Assembly: GCA_026707735.1 (NCBI GenBank)
Contig: JAPOWH010000010.1
Span: forward strand, 186,001 to 250,000
DNA: 64,000 nt
Reading direction: 5' to 3'
From: Gammaproteobacteria bacterium
GTDB lineage: Bacteria > Pseudomonadota > Gammaproteobacteria > Pseudomonadales > Azotimanducaceae
Of the stretch, positions 16,021 through 25,303 are shown piece by piece. The notes beneath the pieces were generated by a model. That model did no database searches and was not told the DNA's origin. It saw only the letters and a program-made list of their open reading frames with translations. The stretch's first letter is position 1, and each line of letters opens with the position of its first letter. The translations under genes were made by a program, and so were the position numbers.

Positions 16021-18501
16021 GTGAAGAAGCTTCGTTTCAGGCTTGCGGGACAACCCGTTGCAGCACCCTTTGCCAAATTGGGTCTGGCTTTGCTGTGGAT
16101 GTCTGGCTGCGGAATCTTTTCGATTGTGCTGGGCATCGCGGGGATGTACTTATACCTGGACCCGAAGAATCCCGATGCGGAATCGTATCGAAACTATCAA
16201 TTAGAGACACCGTTGCGCATTTTCTCGTCCGAGGGAGCGCTAATAGCCGAGTTTGGCGAACGGCGGCTAATTCCAGTGTCTATCGCGGATGTTCCTCAGT
16301 TGTACTTGGACGCAGTTGTGTCAACGGAAGACAAGAGATTTTTCCGGCATCAGGGAATTGATTGGATATCGCTTGCCAATGACGCGATTGATCTACTGCT
16401 AAGCGATGGAGTCAAGAGAGGTGCGTCCACTATCACTATGCAATTGCCGCGGAACATTGCAGATTTGTCGAGAGAGCAGACTCTCGTTCGTAAATTTCGC
16501 GAGATGTTGCTCGCCATCAAGATTGAGCGAGAGCTAACAAAGGAGGAAATACTAGAGCTCTACATCAACGTAGTCCCCTTTGGAAAGCACTCCTATGGTG
16601 TGCAAGCGGCTGCGTACACCTACTACGGAAAACCAGTTGGAGAGCTCAATCTGGCCCAGTTGGCAATGCTAGCGGGATTGCCAAAGCGACCCGAGGCAGG
16701 CAACCCGATCAATGGACCCACCTGGGCTCTTGAGCGCCGCAATCTGGTATTGCGGCGTATGCGCGATACCGGTGCAATATCGATTGAGCAGTTCGAAGTA
16801 GCCTCGTCCGCGCCCATCACTGCGCGTGTCCACCGGCGCGAATTGGATTTGTATGCGCCTTATCCGGCGGAAATAGTCCGACAGGATGTGATTGCACGGT
16901 TCGGTCGGGAGGCGTACACGGGCTTTTCCGTATACACGACCATTGATGTTGAGCAGCAAGCTGCGGCACAGCTGGCTCTTCGGCAAGAACTTGAAGAATT
17001 TGATCGACGCCATGGTTACCGCGGTCCAGAACGCCGCATTAGTGTTCCAGAAACAGACGAAGAACGAATACAGGCCTTTGTCAGCGAACTCAGGAACGAA
17101 ACAACTATCGGCTCACTACTACCTGCAATTGTGTTGAACGTGGGTGAGCAGGAAATTGATGTAGTTGTAGCGGATGGTCGGATACTAACCGTTGGTTGGG
17201 ATGGACTGAAGTGGGCACAGCGTTCGCTTGGCGACGCAGGAGTTGCTCGAAGCCCAAGAACGGCTGGCGAAATCGCAGACATCGGAAACCTGGTTCGAGT
17301 TCGTCGGATCTCAGACCTATGGGAGTTAGCGCAAATACCTGAAATTCAAGGCTCGATCGTTGCAATGGACCCCAGATCGGGGGCCACCACGGCGATGGTC
17401 GGTGGCTACAGTTTCAATATCAATCAATATAACCACGCAACGCAGTCTCAGCGACAACCAGGTTCTGGATTCAAACCGTTCGTCTACACAGCTGCTCTGG
17501 CAAATGGCGTAACGCCGGCATCGATTTTCCTCGATGCGCCCCTTGTCTACAACGATGAGAACCTGCCGTCCGCATATCGTCCTCGAAATTTCAGTGGAAC
17601 CTACAACGGTCCGACTCGGGTACGTGAAGCTCTCTACCGCTCGATCAATCTTGTCTCGATTCGTGTGCTCGAGCACATGGGGGCTACGGCCGCCCGCGAC
17701 TTTGTCACACGGTTCGGATTCAGCAAGGAGGACTTACCGAACAACACGCAGCTTGCCATTGGGGGCGGAACTATCACAGTTTCGCCTGCTGAAATGGCTA
17801 GTGCGTACTCAGTGATCGCCAATGGCGGATTTCGTATCCAGCCCCACTTGATTGAGCGAATTGTGACGCCAGAAGGAGAAACTGTGTATCGGCCCACATA
17901 TCCGACCGTTTGCGATGAGTGCGGTTACAACAACACAGGTTTCAATGCGTCACAGTGGCGCGAGTCCAATCTATACCAAGTAGATCATCCTACATTGGAC
18001 TCCAGCGCGACTCGTCCCGCAGAGCGTGTATTGGACGAGAGATTGGTGTTTCTGATCGACTCGATGCTGCGCGACGTAGTTACTATGGGAACCGGTCGCG
18101 GAGCCCTTGATTTGAATCGGAACGATCTGGCCGGTAAGACCGGAACAACGGACCTTGCGGTAGACACCTGGTTTAACGGCTATCAACAAAACATTGTTGC
18201 CACATCATGGGTTGGATACACCAACCATCGGCCATTAGGTGAAGGAGAATTTGGGTCCGGAAGACCCTTGTCAATCTGGGTGGATTTCATGCGTCAGACT
18301 CTGGCAGAGGTTCCTGAGTACACGCCAGAGCCGCCCAATGGAATTGTTAGTGTCAAAATTGATCCAGCTACTGGTCAGGTTGCCCATACGAGCCAAGACG
18401 ATGCTATAGCCGAGTACTTTCTAGCGGAGTCGGCACCACCCACTGGACCCGTTCGTTCTGTTGGAGAATCTGAAGTCTTAGCCCCAGAAGAGCTGTTCTA
18501 G
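16021..18501 (+). CDS. mrcA: Penicillin-binding protein 1A, bifunctional peptidoglycan synthase
   Basis: An 826-residue class A PBP (also called PonA). A short cytoplasmic start and one transmembrane helix (about 19-46) anchor it in the inner membrane. The glycosyltransferase 51 domain (about 60-240) has its catalytic Glu in STEDKRFFRHQG (Glu103). An OB-like insert (about 320-440) follows. The transpeptidase domain has the SxxK nucleophile at Ser482 (GSGFKPF), the SxN motif in RSINLVS and KTG at 706-708. It would polymerise and cross-link peptidoglycan during elongation. The start is GTG 16021. It diverges from aroK across about 130 bp. Confidence 0.96.
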   Translation: MKKLRFRLAGQPVAAPFAKLGLALLWMSGCGIFSIVLGIAGMYLYLDPKNPDAESYRNYQLETPLRIFSSEGALIAEFGERRLIPVSIADVPQLYLDAVVSTEDKRFFRHQGIDWISLANDAIDLLLSDGVKRGASTITMQLPRNIADLSREQTLVRKFREMLLAIKIERELTKEEILELYINVVPFGKHSYGVQAAAYTYYGKPVGELNLAQLAMLAGLPKRPEAGNPINGPTWALERRNLVLRRMRDTGAISIEQFEVASSAPITARVHRRELDLYAPYPAEIVRQDVIARFGREAYTGFSVYTTIDVEQQAAAQLALRQELEEFDRRHGYRGPERRISVPETDEERIQAFVSELRNETTIGSLLPAIVLNVGEQEIDVVVADGRILTVGWDGLKWAQRSLGDAGVARSPRTAGEIADIGNLVRVRRISDLWELAQIPEIQGSIVAMDPRSGATTAMVGGYSFNINQYNHATQSQRQPGSGFKPFVYTAALANGVTPASIFLDAPLVYNDENLPSAYRPRNFSGTYNGPTRVREALYRSINLVSIRVLEHMGATAARDFVTRFGFSKEDLPNNTQLAIGGGTITVSPAEMASAYSVIANGGFRIQPHLIERIVTPEGETVYRPTYPTVCDECGYNNTGFNASQWRESNLYQVDHPTLDSSATRPAERVLDERLVFLIDSMLRDVVTMGTGRGALDLNRNDLAGKTGTTDLAVDTWFNGYQQNIVATSWVGYTNHRPLGEGEFGSGRPLSIWVDFMRQTLAEVPEYTPEPPNGIVSVKIDPATGQVAHTSQDDAIAEYFLAESAPPTGPVRSVGESEVLAPEELF

Positions 18502-18528
18502 CTTGCTGTCACCTGCCATCGCAGCAAG
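18502..18528. terminator. Inverted repeat between convergent genes
   Basis: CTTGCTG (18502-18508) pairs perfectly with CAGCAAG (18522-18528) across a 13-base loop. It begins at the first base after the PBP1A stop and sits ten bases before the end of the convergent AIM24-family gene. No T-run follows. A transcript-end hairpin is the likeliest use. Confidence 0.45.
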
Positions 18529-18537
18529 GATTCTCAG

Positions 18538-19269
18538 CTACTTGGAGTCTCCCATTGAGGGGATTTGACTAGCAATACTATTGGCGAGTCTCGAGAAAGG
18601 CATTGTTTGCAGCCAGACTGAACCAGTACCCGATAGTGTCGCCAGAAACATACCTTCGCCTCCGAAAAACATCGATTTCAATCCTCCAGCCGATTGAATG
18701 TCGTAGTCGATGCTCTTCTCAAATGCAACTACGCACCCGGTGTCGATTCTCAGTGTTTCGCCGCGAAGTTCATGCTCAATTAGTGAACCGCCGGCGTGCA
18801 CAAACGCTAAGCCGTTTCCCTCTAGCCGAGTGAGAACAAAACCTTCGCCTCCAAACAGTCCGGCACCGAACCGACGAGTAAACTCGATTTCTATTCGCGT
18901 GCCGTGCGCGGCGGCGAGAAATGCACTTCGTTGGCAGACGACTTGCCCGCCAAGCTTGGAGAGGTCCATGGCAACGATCTCACCTGGATGGGGAGCGGCC
19001 AGAGCCACATGTTGCTTGCCATGGCCCGAATTCGTAAAGTGCGTGAGAAAGATCGATTCGCCAGCCATTGCTCGTTTGGCAGCGCCGAGCAGGGACCCCA
19101 TGACACCTTGGCTTGAGCCGTCTCCCATCTTGGCCTCGAATGTAACACCGGACGTCATGTAGACCATAGCTCCTGCTTCGGCAATAGCGGTCTCTCCCGG
19201 GTCAAGTTCGACGAGTGCGTACTGCGCACCCCCCGTTCCAAGAATTTTGCAATCGATTACATCAGCCAT
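18538..19269 (-). CDS. TIGR00266/AIM24 family protein
   Basis: A 243-residue cytoplasmic protein of the AIM24 (TIGR00266) family. The family has a double-psi-like beta fold full of short Gly-rich turns, with no proven enzymatic activity. The recognisable parts are [15 protein letters not shown] near the start, [17 protein letters not shown] in the middle, and [23 protein letters not shown]. Codons further upstream are open, but ATG 19269 has GGAG six bases ahead, so it is the start. It lies between the PBP1A and M48 protease genes, and no operon partner is apparent. The bacterial function is unknown. Confidence 0.85.
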   Translation of the reverse strand: MADVIDCKILGTGGAQYALVELDPGETAIAEAGAMVYMTSGVTFEAKMGDGSSQGVMGSLLGAAKRAMAGESIFLTHFTNSGHGKQHVALAAPHPGEIVAMDLSKLGGQVVCQRSAFLAAAHGTRIEIEFTRRFGAGLFGGEGFVLTRLEGNGLAFVHAGGSLIEHELRGETLRIDTGCVVAFEKSIDYDIQSAGGLKSMFFGGEGMFLATLSGTGSVWLQTMPFSRLANSIASQIPSMGDSK

Positions 19270-19334
19270 GGTTGGCTCCATCAAGCGGCAATTGAACTGT
19301 GAAGTTGCGGGCAGTAGCGCGCAACTTCCCTAAA

Positions 19335-20726
19335 TTACTGGACGATCTTTACGTAGTCACCGGCACGCGGTTCGCCGTTGGGGTGATGGCCGTTGAGGAG
19401 GCGGAGCGTCTCTACAGCGTGCCTTCGCAGCGAACTCTGTTGGGCCAGTTTTTCGTAGGTATCGCCGGGCTTGGCGACCACAACGCGAATACGCTGCGTG
19501 TTGGAGATTTGAAGATCGCTAACGTTCAAGTTGCGTATGCCTCTAATTACGCCTTTTACTTTCTCCAAGAGATCCGAGGCATCTCCACGCGGTCCAGCTT
19601 CTCCTCTGATGATGTAGCGGTCCGGTCCTCTGTCGCGTATTGCCAAGACCGAGATTTTCTTGTTGGATCCCTCTATAGACCGTTCTACCATGTAGATTTC
19701 GCAGCATCCTTCCAGTTGGATTGTCGATTCGCTCTCTGCATCCATTACCTTCAATGTGCCTTTCACGAAATTGGAGGGATCGTCTAATGTCTCAGGTGTC
19801 ATGGTTACGATGCTGATCAATCCCTCATCTCGTCCCCCTGGAGCACGCGCAATAACCTGTTGGCGGTTGTGTGTTACATCCCATTTGGGCGGAAACTCGA
19901 TTGCCAAGCGCTGGCCCTTGTCGTAGTAGACATTGTCTTCGTTGACGCCGCTTGGCGCGTCTGAGCCATAGCTGAGCCCATCCATCAAATCCCAGAATTT
20001 GCTGGCATGCTCTTCTGTAGTCTCGGGCAGCATATCAAGTGCGTAGGCAACAGCATCGTGCAGCCGTTTGTCGTTTTGCGGGTGCGTGGAAAATAGACCG
20101 TGGTAGTTGCGTGGCTGATTGGTCACTTCGAGCGAAAACAACTCTTGATCCTTAAGAACATGCACTGCATCGATCACAGCTAGCGGGTTGTAGCCTGCGC
20201 GCGCAATGATTTCCGCTCCAATCCGATCAGCTTCAAGCTCCATGTCGCGACCGTAGCCAGCGAGCAACGTTCGCGTTGCTATATCCGCGGCTTCATAGGT
20301 CTCCACTCTTCCAGTAAGAAGCATTGCGGCTATTCCAGTACCGGTGCCCAGTAGATTCGTTGTGCGTCGTTTGGCAGGATGCCTTGCTACCACATGAGCA
20401 ATTTCATGCCCTATCACCGCGGCGAGCTGAGCCTCGGATCCCATGAATGCTACAAGCCCGCGGTTGACGAAGATGTAGGCGTCCGCTGTGGCAAACGCGT
20501 TGATCTCCGAACTATCGAGCATGAAGAAGTAGTACTCTCGATCCTTGTCAGCTGAATGCCGGAGGAGTTTCTGCCCGAGCGAGTCAATGTATTCCTGCCA
20601 TTCCTCATCCGGATACATGGCATCGCTGTCCATGAACTCGTTGTAGAGTTTCGCGCCAGCACCGGCCGACGCTATGCCCGGTAGCAACAGAACGAAAGAA
20701 AGAAGAAGTGATCTAGCGAAACTCAT
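19335..20726 (-). CDS. Periplasmic M48 family metalloprotease
   Basis: A 463-residue exported protease. The signal peptide covers residues 1 to about 21, ending near Ala-Ser-Ala-Gly. The zinc site is HEIAH (107-111), with the third ligand in the ELEADRIGAEI helix. The layout resembles BepA/LoiP, which degrade misassembled outer-membrane proteins, but no tetratricopeptide repeats follow. The C-terminal half holds a beta-rich region and ends in a LysM-like stretch (KPGDTYEKLAQ then NG and AGDYVKIVQ), suggesting wall attachment. ATG 20726 is preferred over GTG 20738. It is a likely single gene, separated from rpmE upstream by an inverted repeat. Confidence 0.88.
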   Translation of the reverse strand: MSFARSLLLSFVLLLPGIASAGAGAKLYNEFMDSDAMYPDEEWQEYIDSLGQKLLRHSADKDREYYFFMLDSSEINAFATADAYIFVNRGLVAFMGSEAQLAAVIGHEIAHVVARHPAKRRTTNLLGTGTGIAAMLLTGRVETYEAADIATRTLLAGYGRDMELEADRIGAEIIARAGYNPLAVIDAVHVLKDQELFSLEVTNQPRNYHGLFSTHPQNDKRLHDAVAYALDMLPETTEEHASKFWDLMDGLSYGSDAPSGVNEDNVYYDKGQRLAIEFPPKWDVTHNRQQVIARAPGGRDEGLISIVTMTPETLDDPSNFVKGTLKVMDAESESTIQLEGCCEIYMVERSIEGSNKKISVLAIRDRGPDRYIIRGEAGPRGDASDLLEKVKGVIRGIRNLNVSDLQISNTQRIRVVVAKPGDTYEKLAQQSSLRRHAVETLRLLNGHHPNGEPRAGDYVKIVQ

Positions 20727-20752
20727 TGAAATCCACACTGCTCAACGAAGCA

Positions 20753-20790
20753 TTCCAACTATAGAGTATTGGATTGTCTCCTAGTTGGAA
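20753..20790. repeat. 9-bp perfect inverted repeat between rpmE and the M48 protease gene
   Basis: TTCCAACTA (20753-20761) and TAGTTGGAA (20782-20790) are exact reverse complements, 20 bases apart. On the minus strand this lies after the rpmE stop and just ahead of the protease start. It could be the rpmE transcript end or an operator for the protease. The loop is long for an intrinsic terminator, and no T-run follows on the minus strand. Confidence 0.5.
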
Positions 20791-20815
20791 AGTGCCCTAA
20801 ATCACAGGATTGAGT

Positions 20816-21040
20816 TTAAGCTCGCCGCGCAGTTGTGGTAGAGCGTCCGAATCGACTCTTGAAGCGCTCTACTCTTCCAGCAGAATCGACAATCTTCTGC
20901 TGGCCCGTATAGAACGGATGACATCGGGAGCACACTTCCAAGTGAATGTCTTCGCACAATGTCGAGCGTGTCTTGAATACGTTTCCGCAGCTACATGTAG
21001 CGGTGATTTCCTTGTAGTCGGGGTGGATTCCTTTCTTCAT
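20816..21040 (-). CDS. rpmE: 50S ribosomal protein L31 (zinc-binding form)
   Basis: A 74-residue ribosomal protein that bridges the subunits. It begins [12 protein letters not shown], and has the zinc-ribbon cysteines in TCSCGN and [10 protein letters not shown], so it is the Cys-containing C+ type usual when zinc is plentiful. The frame is open about 62 codons further upstream, but only the ATG at 21040 fits the family. It diverges from priA, a common gammaproteobacterial arrangement. A promoter with 17 bp spacing lies 33-61 bp upstream. Confidence 0.95.
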   Translation of the reverse strand: MKKGIHPDYKEITATCSCGNVFKTRSTLCEDIHLEVCSRCHPFYTGQQKIVDSAGRVERFKSRFGRSTTTARRA

Positions 21041-21072
21041 CGACTCGCATTCAGCGTGGAAAAAGTCGGCGT

Positions 21073-21101
21073 ATTTTAGAAAAGACCGAGACTTAGGACA
21101 A
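21073..21101 (-). promoter_or_regulatory. Sigma-70 type promoter for rpmE
   Basis: On the minus strand, TTGTCC (21096-21101) is followed after exactly 17 bases by TAAAAT (21073-21078), five of six matches to the -10 consensus. It would give a leader of about 30 bases before the rpmE ATG at 21040. Correct spacing and position make this the clearest promoter in the window. Confidence 0.55.
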
Positions 21102-21250
21102 GATAGAGACAGCAAATCGGTCACAGCTACATTCCTGGTTGACAGGTATCGGCAAAGGCGATCACCAAATATATGTTCATTTGTATAATATTCCGAATTT
21201 TGCAAACGGCACTGTGCCGTCGTCAATCGGTTCGTTAGAAAATTCTAGAT

Positions 21251-23401
21251 GTGAGCGATATCGTTCAAGTAGCCATACCACGTCCAGTGTGGCAAGAGTA
21301 CGACTATTTGGTACCGGAGGGTGCGCTGCCCCCTGTTGTTGGCGGCAGAGTGAGGATTCCGTTTGGGCATTCTGTTGCCACAGGAATTGTCTTGGGTTTA
21401 AAGCGTCAATCGAAACATGGTGCCAAGCTAAAGCCGATTGACCGCACCATAGATGCGGTTCCAGTTCTACCGGCTGATTTGCTTCATTTGGCGGCCTGGA
21501 TCTCCGACTACTACCACTTTCCGATAGGTTCAGTGTTCGAAACCATGTTGCCCCGTGAAGCACTTCGAGGAAGAAACATTGATGTCGAACCGGAGAAACA
21601 GTGGTGCCCGGTACGCGAAGCAGCTTCGCCAGAGTTTAAGAATGCACACCGCCAGGCTCAGTTGTGGAAACTGCTAGAGAAACGATCGCCAATTCTTGAG
21701 AGCAATTTTCGGGAGCTAGGCGTTGACAGGAAGGTGCTAGAAGCGCTTGATCGCAAGGGTCTGGTGCGTTGGGATTATGTCGAGGGCAATTACGACTATC
21801 GACGCTCGAACTTTGCGCTTACCGACGAACAGCGCATAGCCGTTGACTCGATTGTCCCGAATCTCGATGATTTTGGCGTTCATGTCCTAGACGGCGTGAC
21901 TGGTAGTGGCAAAACCGAAGTCTACATTCAGGTCATTCGACATGTCTTGAATAGGGGAAAGCAAGTTCTGGTGCTAGTTCCCGAAATTTCTCTGACGCCG
22001 CAGACCGCAGAGACGTTTCGGTCTCGTTTTGGAAACGTGGCGGTACTGCACTCGATGAAGACCAACATCCAAAGATTCAATGTGTGGTCACGGATTGGTT
22101 CTGGTGAGCACAGGCTAGTGATCGGAACACGCTCTGCCGTGTTTGCACCTTTCCACAACTTGGGGCTCGTTGTCGTGGACGAAGAACACGACACCTCCTA
22201 CAAGCAAGCGGAGTCCTTGCGGTATTCAGCCCGGGATTTGGCTGTCGTAAGAGCCAATCTCTTGAGGATTCCATGCATTTTGGGGAGCGCTACTTTGTCT
22301 ATGGAGACGCTCCACAATGTAAGTCGAGGGCGCTACTCAGTGTCGAAACTGTCGCATCGTCCCGGCACCGCCCAAATGCCCACGTTCAATGTCCTTGACA
22401 TTCGGGGCCATCAGCTAAATGGCGGCATGAGCCCCATACTGGTTAGCAAGATTCGCCAGCACCTAGCGGCAGACGCTCAAGTGCTGATCTTGATCAATCG
22501 TCGAGGCTACGCAAGGTCCGTCAATTGCTCGGATTGTGGTTGGATCGCTACGTGCACAAGTTGTGATGTCAAATTGACTTTGCACGAGGTGCCTGTATCC
22601 CAGTTGATTTGCCACTATTGCGAAGGCAAGACTCCGGTTCCAGAATCCTGCCCTGACTGCGAGTCTGACCGCGTGCGTTCAGTAGGAGTAGCGACTCAAC
22701 AAATTGAAGAGACCATTAGGAACACGTTTCAGGACGTACCCGTCTATAGAGTCGACAGCGATGCCGCAAGCACCAGCAACAAACTGGAACGCTTGTTCAA
22801 GGAACTCCATACGCAACAAAGGTGCATTCTTGTTGGCACGCAAATGCTGGCAAAGGGCCATCACTTTCCCAATGTCACACTTGTAGCTGTAATCGGGGCA
22901 GATGCCGGATTTCTAAGTCCTGATTTCCGAGCGCCAGAAAGAACGGCGCAGTTGATTGTTCAGGTAGCGGGCCGCGCTGGACGAGCTGAGCGCCGAGGAG
23001 AAGTGTGGATACAAAGCCACGATCCCTTCAATCCAAACATGCGAGCGCTAGTGGAGGAGGGCTACAGTGGATTTGTCCGCCGCGAGCAGCAGACTCGCGA
23101 AGCGGCATCGATGCCACCGGTCACTCACTTGGCCGTGTTGCGAGCAGAGGGCACAAATGCAGTTGAACAAGAGGAGTTCTTGGAGGATCGATTGAACGAT
23201 GTGAAGAACATGCATGTCGAGACTCTAGGTCCCGTGCCTTCGCCTATTGCCCGCGTTTCCTCGCGTTGGCGCTACCACGCGGCATTGATTGCGCGTAATA
23301 GAAGACACTTGCACGAAGCCTTGAAGACGATAGAGCGCGTTAGCGTACCCCGAAGCAAAGTTCGTTGGTCAATTGATGTAGATCCAGCCGACATGGCGTA
23401 G
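21251..23401 (+). CDS. priA: Primosomal replication protein PriA (replication-restart helicase)
   Basis: A 716-residue superfamily 2 helicase that recognises stalled forks and reloads DnaB. The N-terminal 3'-binding domain (about 1-105) contains RPVWQEYDYLVPEG. Walker A is GVTGSGKT (215-222) and Walker B is DEEHD (310-314). Helicase motifs continue with GSATLSMET and AGRAGRAERRGEVWIQ. The paired zinc sites start at Cys426 (CSDCGW, CTSCD, CHYCEG and CPDCES). The start is GTG 21251. A TATAAT at 21184-21189 could be its -10, but no matching -35 is seen. argS, which follows priA in Pseudomonas, is absent. Confidence 0.96.
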   Translation: MSDIVQVAIPRPVWQEYDYLVPEGALPPVVGGRVRIPFGHSVATGIVLGLKRQSKHGAKLKPIDRTIDAVPVLPADLLHLAAWISDYYHFPIGSVFETMLPREALRGRNIDVEPEKQWCPVREAASPEFKNAHRQAQLWKLLEKRSPILESNFRELGVDRKVLEALDRKGLVRWDYVEGNYDYRRSNFALTDEQRIAVDSIVPNLDDFGVHVLDGVTGSGKTEVYIQVIRHVLNRGKQVLVLVPEISLTPQTAETFRSRFGNVAVLHSMKTNIQRFNVWSRIGSGEHRLVIGTRSAVFAPFHNLGLVVVDEEHDTSYKQAESLRYSARDLAVVRANLLRIPCILGSATLSMETLHNVSRGRYSVSKLSHRPGTAQMPTFNVLDIRGHQLNGGMSPILVSKIRQHLAADAQVLILINRRGYARSVNCSDCGWIATCTSCDVKLTLHEVPVSQLICHYCEGKTPVPESCPDCESDRVRSVGVATQQIEETIRNTFQDVPVYRVDSDAASTSNKLERLFKELHTQQRCILVGTQMLAKGHHFPNVTLVAVIGADAGFLSPDFRAPERTAQLIVQVAGRAGRAERRGEVWIQSHDPFNPNMRALVEEGYSGFVRREQQTREAASMPPVTHLAVLRAEGTNAVEQEEFLEDRLNDVKNMHVETLGPVPSPIARVSSRWRYHAALIARNRRHLHEALKTIERVSVPRSKVRWSIDVDPADMA

Positions 23402-23519
23402 TAGCCGCGGCGCGTATTGACTGCATTGATTGACTGAGGCGCTATTGAGGTATCCGAGGCACACGGGCTAATAATTCGCTACGTGCGGCCCACTTTAGTG
23501 CAAAGCGCTCTAAACCACC

Positions 23520-24728
23520 TCAATTAGCTGCTCGAGTCCAATAGCCCGGCAGCCGGCCGGCTTCCCAAACGTGTTGGGCGGCTACTTCCTCATTGAGGTC
23601 CGCGCCCCAACCGGGTTCTTCAGGTATTACGACGTGCCCTTGGTCGAATTGCAGTGGGTTAGTCACTAGATCGTCCTTCCACGGAACGTCATCGATGTCA
23701 ATCTCGCAGATACGAATGTTTGGAGAAATATTGCAGAGGTGGAGCGAGTGCAGCGTGGAGAGGTGGCTGTAGTAGTTATGAGGGGCGCAGTTGATTTCGA
23801 ACGTTTCCGCCATTTCGACTACTCGTCGTGAATTGGAGAAACCATTCCAGGGAACATCAACCATACAAACGTCCATTGCACGCGCTTCAAAGTAGCGTCG
23901 ATAGTCGCGCGCGGTGAACAGATTTTCACCCGAGCAAACCGGAACATTGACGGCGTTGCGGATGTCACGAAGCGCTTGAGGTTCGTACATGTCGATCTCC
24001 ACCCACATCATTTGCATGTCTTCAAGTACTCGGCAAATGCGCGTTGCCGCTTCGGCACGGAAGTTGAAATTCAAGTCCAGCGCAATGTCAACCTGCGGAC
24101 CAACGGCATCTCGAAACGTGCCTATCAACTTTCTAATGTGGTCTAGCATCAAATTGGTCACGTTTCCGTCGGTAGTGCCTTCGCCTCCTCCAAATCCCCC
24201 TCGATAGGTACGAGCAGTTTCACCTGGAAAGATGATGTTTGTCTTGAGCGCTGTGAAACCGCGTTGAACGACTTCCTTTCCTAGATCGGTGATGTCCTGC
24301 CACGATCGGATTGGAGGTGCGCCGATGATTTTGTAGTTTCCGGCTCTAGAACTGCCACAGTGAGACCAGTAGACTCGCTGGCGAGTGCGCATGGGTCCAC
24401 CGACGAGCTCGAACACCGGAACATTCAGCGATTTTGCCTTGATATCCCAAAGAGCTAACTCGATCCCTGCGATGGCTTTAGCGGCTATGCCGCCAGGACT
24501 TTGCCGCGCCATACGATACATGTCCCAATAACGCGCCTCTACGGCTTGAGGGTCTTGTCCTAAAAGTATGGCTTCAAATTCCTTGGCTGAGGAAACGACG
24601 CTGTAGGGCATTCGTCCATCCGAGCATTCGCCATAACCGGTTATCCCTTCGTCGGTGCGGACCGCTACGAACTGCCACGGTCGCCACCCCGCATCCACGA
24701 CAAACGTGTCAATCTTCGAAATCTTCAT
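23520..24728 (-). CDS. Mandelate racemase/muconate lactonizing-type enolase-superfamily enzyme
   Basis: A 402-residue cytoplasmic enzyme. The capping domain starts MKISKIDTFVV. The barrel supplies the three Mg ligands Asp218 (ALDLNFN), Glu244 (MWVEID) and Glu268 (CSGEN), and a candidate general base His317 (CAPHNYY). The second strand reads Leu-Lys-Thr-Asn, so Lys162 stands where the racemase subgroup has Lys-x-Lys. Such enzymes abstract the proton next to a carboxylate, often to dehydrate sugar acids, but the substrate cannot be named. The frame extends 40 codons upstream without family similarity; ATG 24728 is the start. It is isolated: convergent with priA and divergent from the thioredoxin-like gene. 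Confidence 0.88.
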   Translation of the reverse strand: MKISKIDTFVVDAGWRPWQFVAVRTDEGITGYGECSDGRMPYSVVSSAKEFEAILLGQDPQAVEARYWDMYRMARQSPGGIAAKAIAGIELALWDIKAKSLNVPVFELVGGPMRTRQRVYWSHCGSSRAGNYKIIGAPPIRSWQDITDLGKEVVQRGFTALKTNIIFPGETARTYRGGFGGGEGTTDGNVTNLMLDHIRKLIGTFRDAVGPQVDIALDLNFNFRAEAATRICRVLEDMQMMWVEIDMYEPQALRDIRNAVNVPVCSGENLFTARDYRRYFEARAMDVCMVDVPWNGFSNSRRVVEMAETFEINCAPHNYYSHLSTLHSLHLCNISPNIRICEIDIDDVPWKDDLVTNPLQFDQGHVVIPEEPGWGADLNEEVAAQHVWEAGRLPGYWTRAAN

Positions 24729-25303
24729 ACCTACGCCTTGTTTGTTTGCCCATGCCAGGTGGTTGTACCACACGGACGTAGCGTGATTGGGATTGCGATT
24801 TGCAGCGCTGTACTTCGGTGAGCATCCATCAGCAATCAATGGTTTCAATCTGAACTACGCGAGAAAGGAATCTCTTGACCCGAACTCATCGCCACATTGG
24901 AGCAATTCTTTTCGTAGAGACGGATAGCTGCTGTGAAGAAAGATTTGGAAAGAAGCGTATACGCGCGGTGGACCGAGCTGTATTGCTCGATTGGGTGCTG
25001 CCGGGTGAGAGTCCCTTAATGGATCTGCGCCGGCATCGATTTCCTCAAGGTGTCAACTCCGAAGCAAATCTGAACATGAGGTACATCCAATGCGTTGAGA
25101 GTCATAGAATGAGCAACATGACGAAACGTGCAAGATTAGGTGGAGCACCTAGGTTCGGACTAGCTGCCAGGAGCCTAGATCAAGACAGCTTTCAACTCGT
25201 GCCCAAGGTTGCCGCCAACCGTTTAAACCGCATTCTGTGTAGAGGCTTTTGAGCACCTATGAGTTCATTCCTTTGCAATGCCTTGACGAGACTGAGAGCT
25301 TGA
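24729..25303. other. 575 bp divergent intergenic region
   Basis: The region separates the mandelate-racemase-type gene from the thioredoxin-like gene. A rightward frame (24875-25252, 125 codons, TTG or later start) is open, but its Arg/Cys-rich product resembles no family and has no ribosome-binding site, so it is not called. One short perfect inverted repeat, TAGGTG-GAG-CACCTA, lies at 25137-25151. No tRNA, repeat or mobile-element trace was seen. It may hold promoters for both flanking genes. Confidence 0.5.

Noticed and set aside
21139-21189. TTGACA at 21139 and TATAAT at 21184 read as a priA promoter
   Set aside because: The hexamers are 39 bp apart, far from the 15-19 bp needed, so they do not form one promoter; TATAAT alone remains only a possible -10.
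24875-25252. Open rightward frame of 125 codons in the intergenic region
   Set aside because: Arg/Cys-rich product with no family features, no ribosome-binding site, and a leading hydrophilic start; probably chance.
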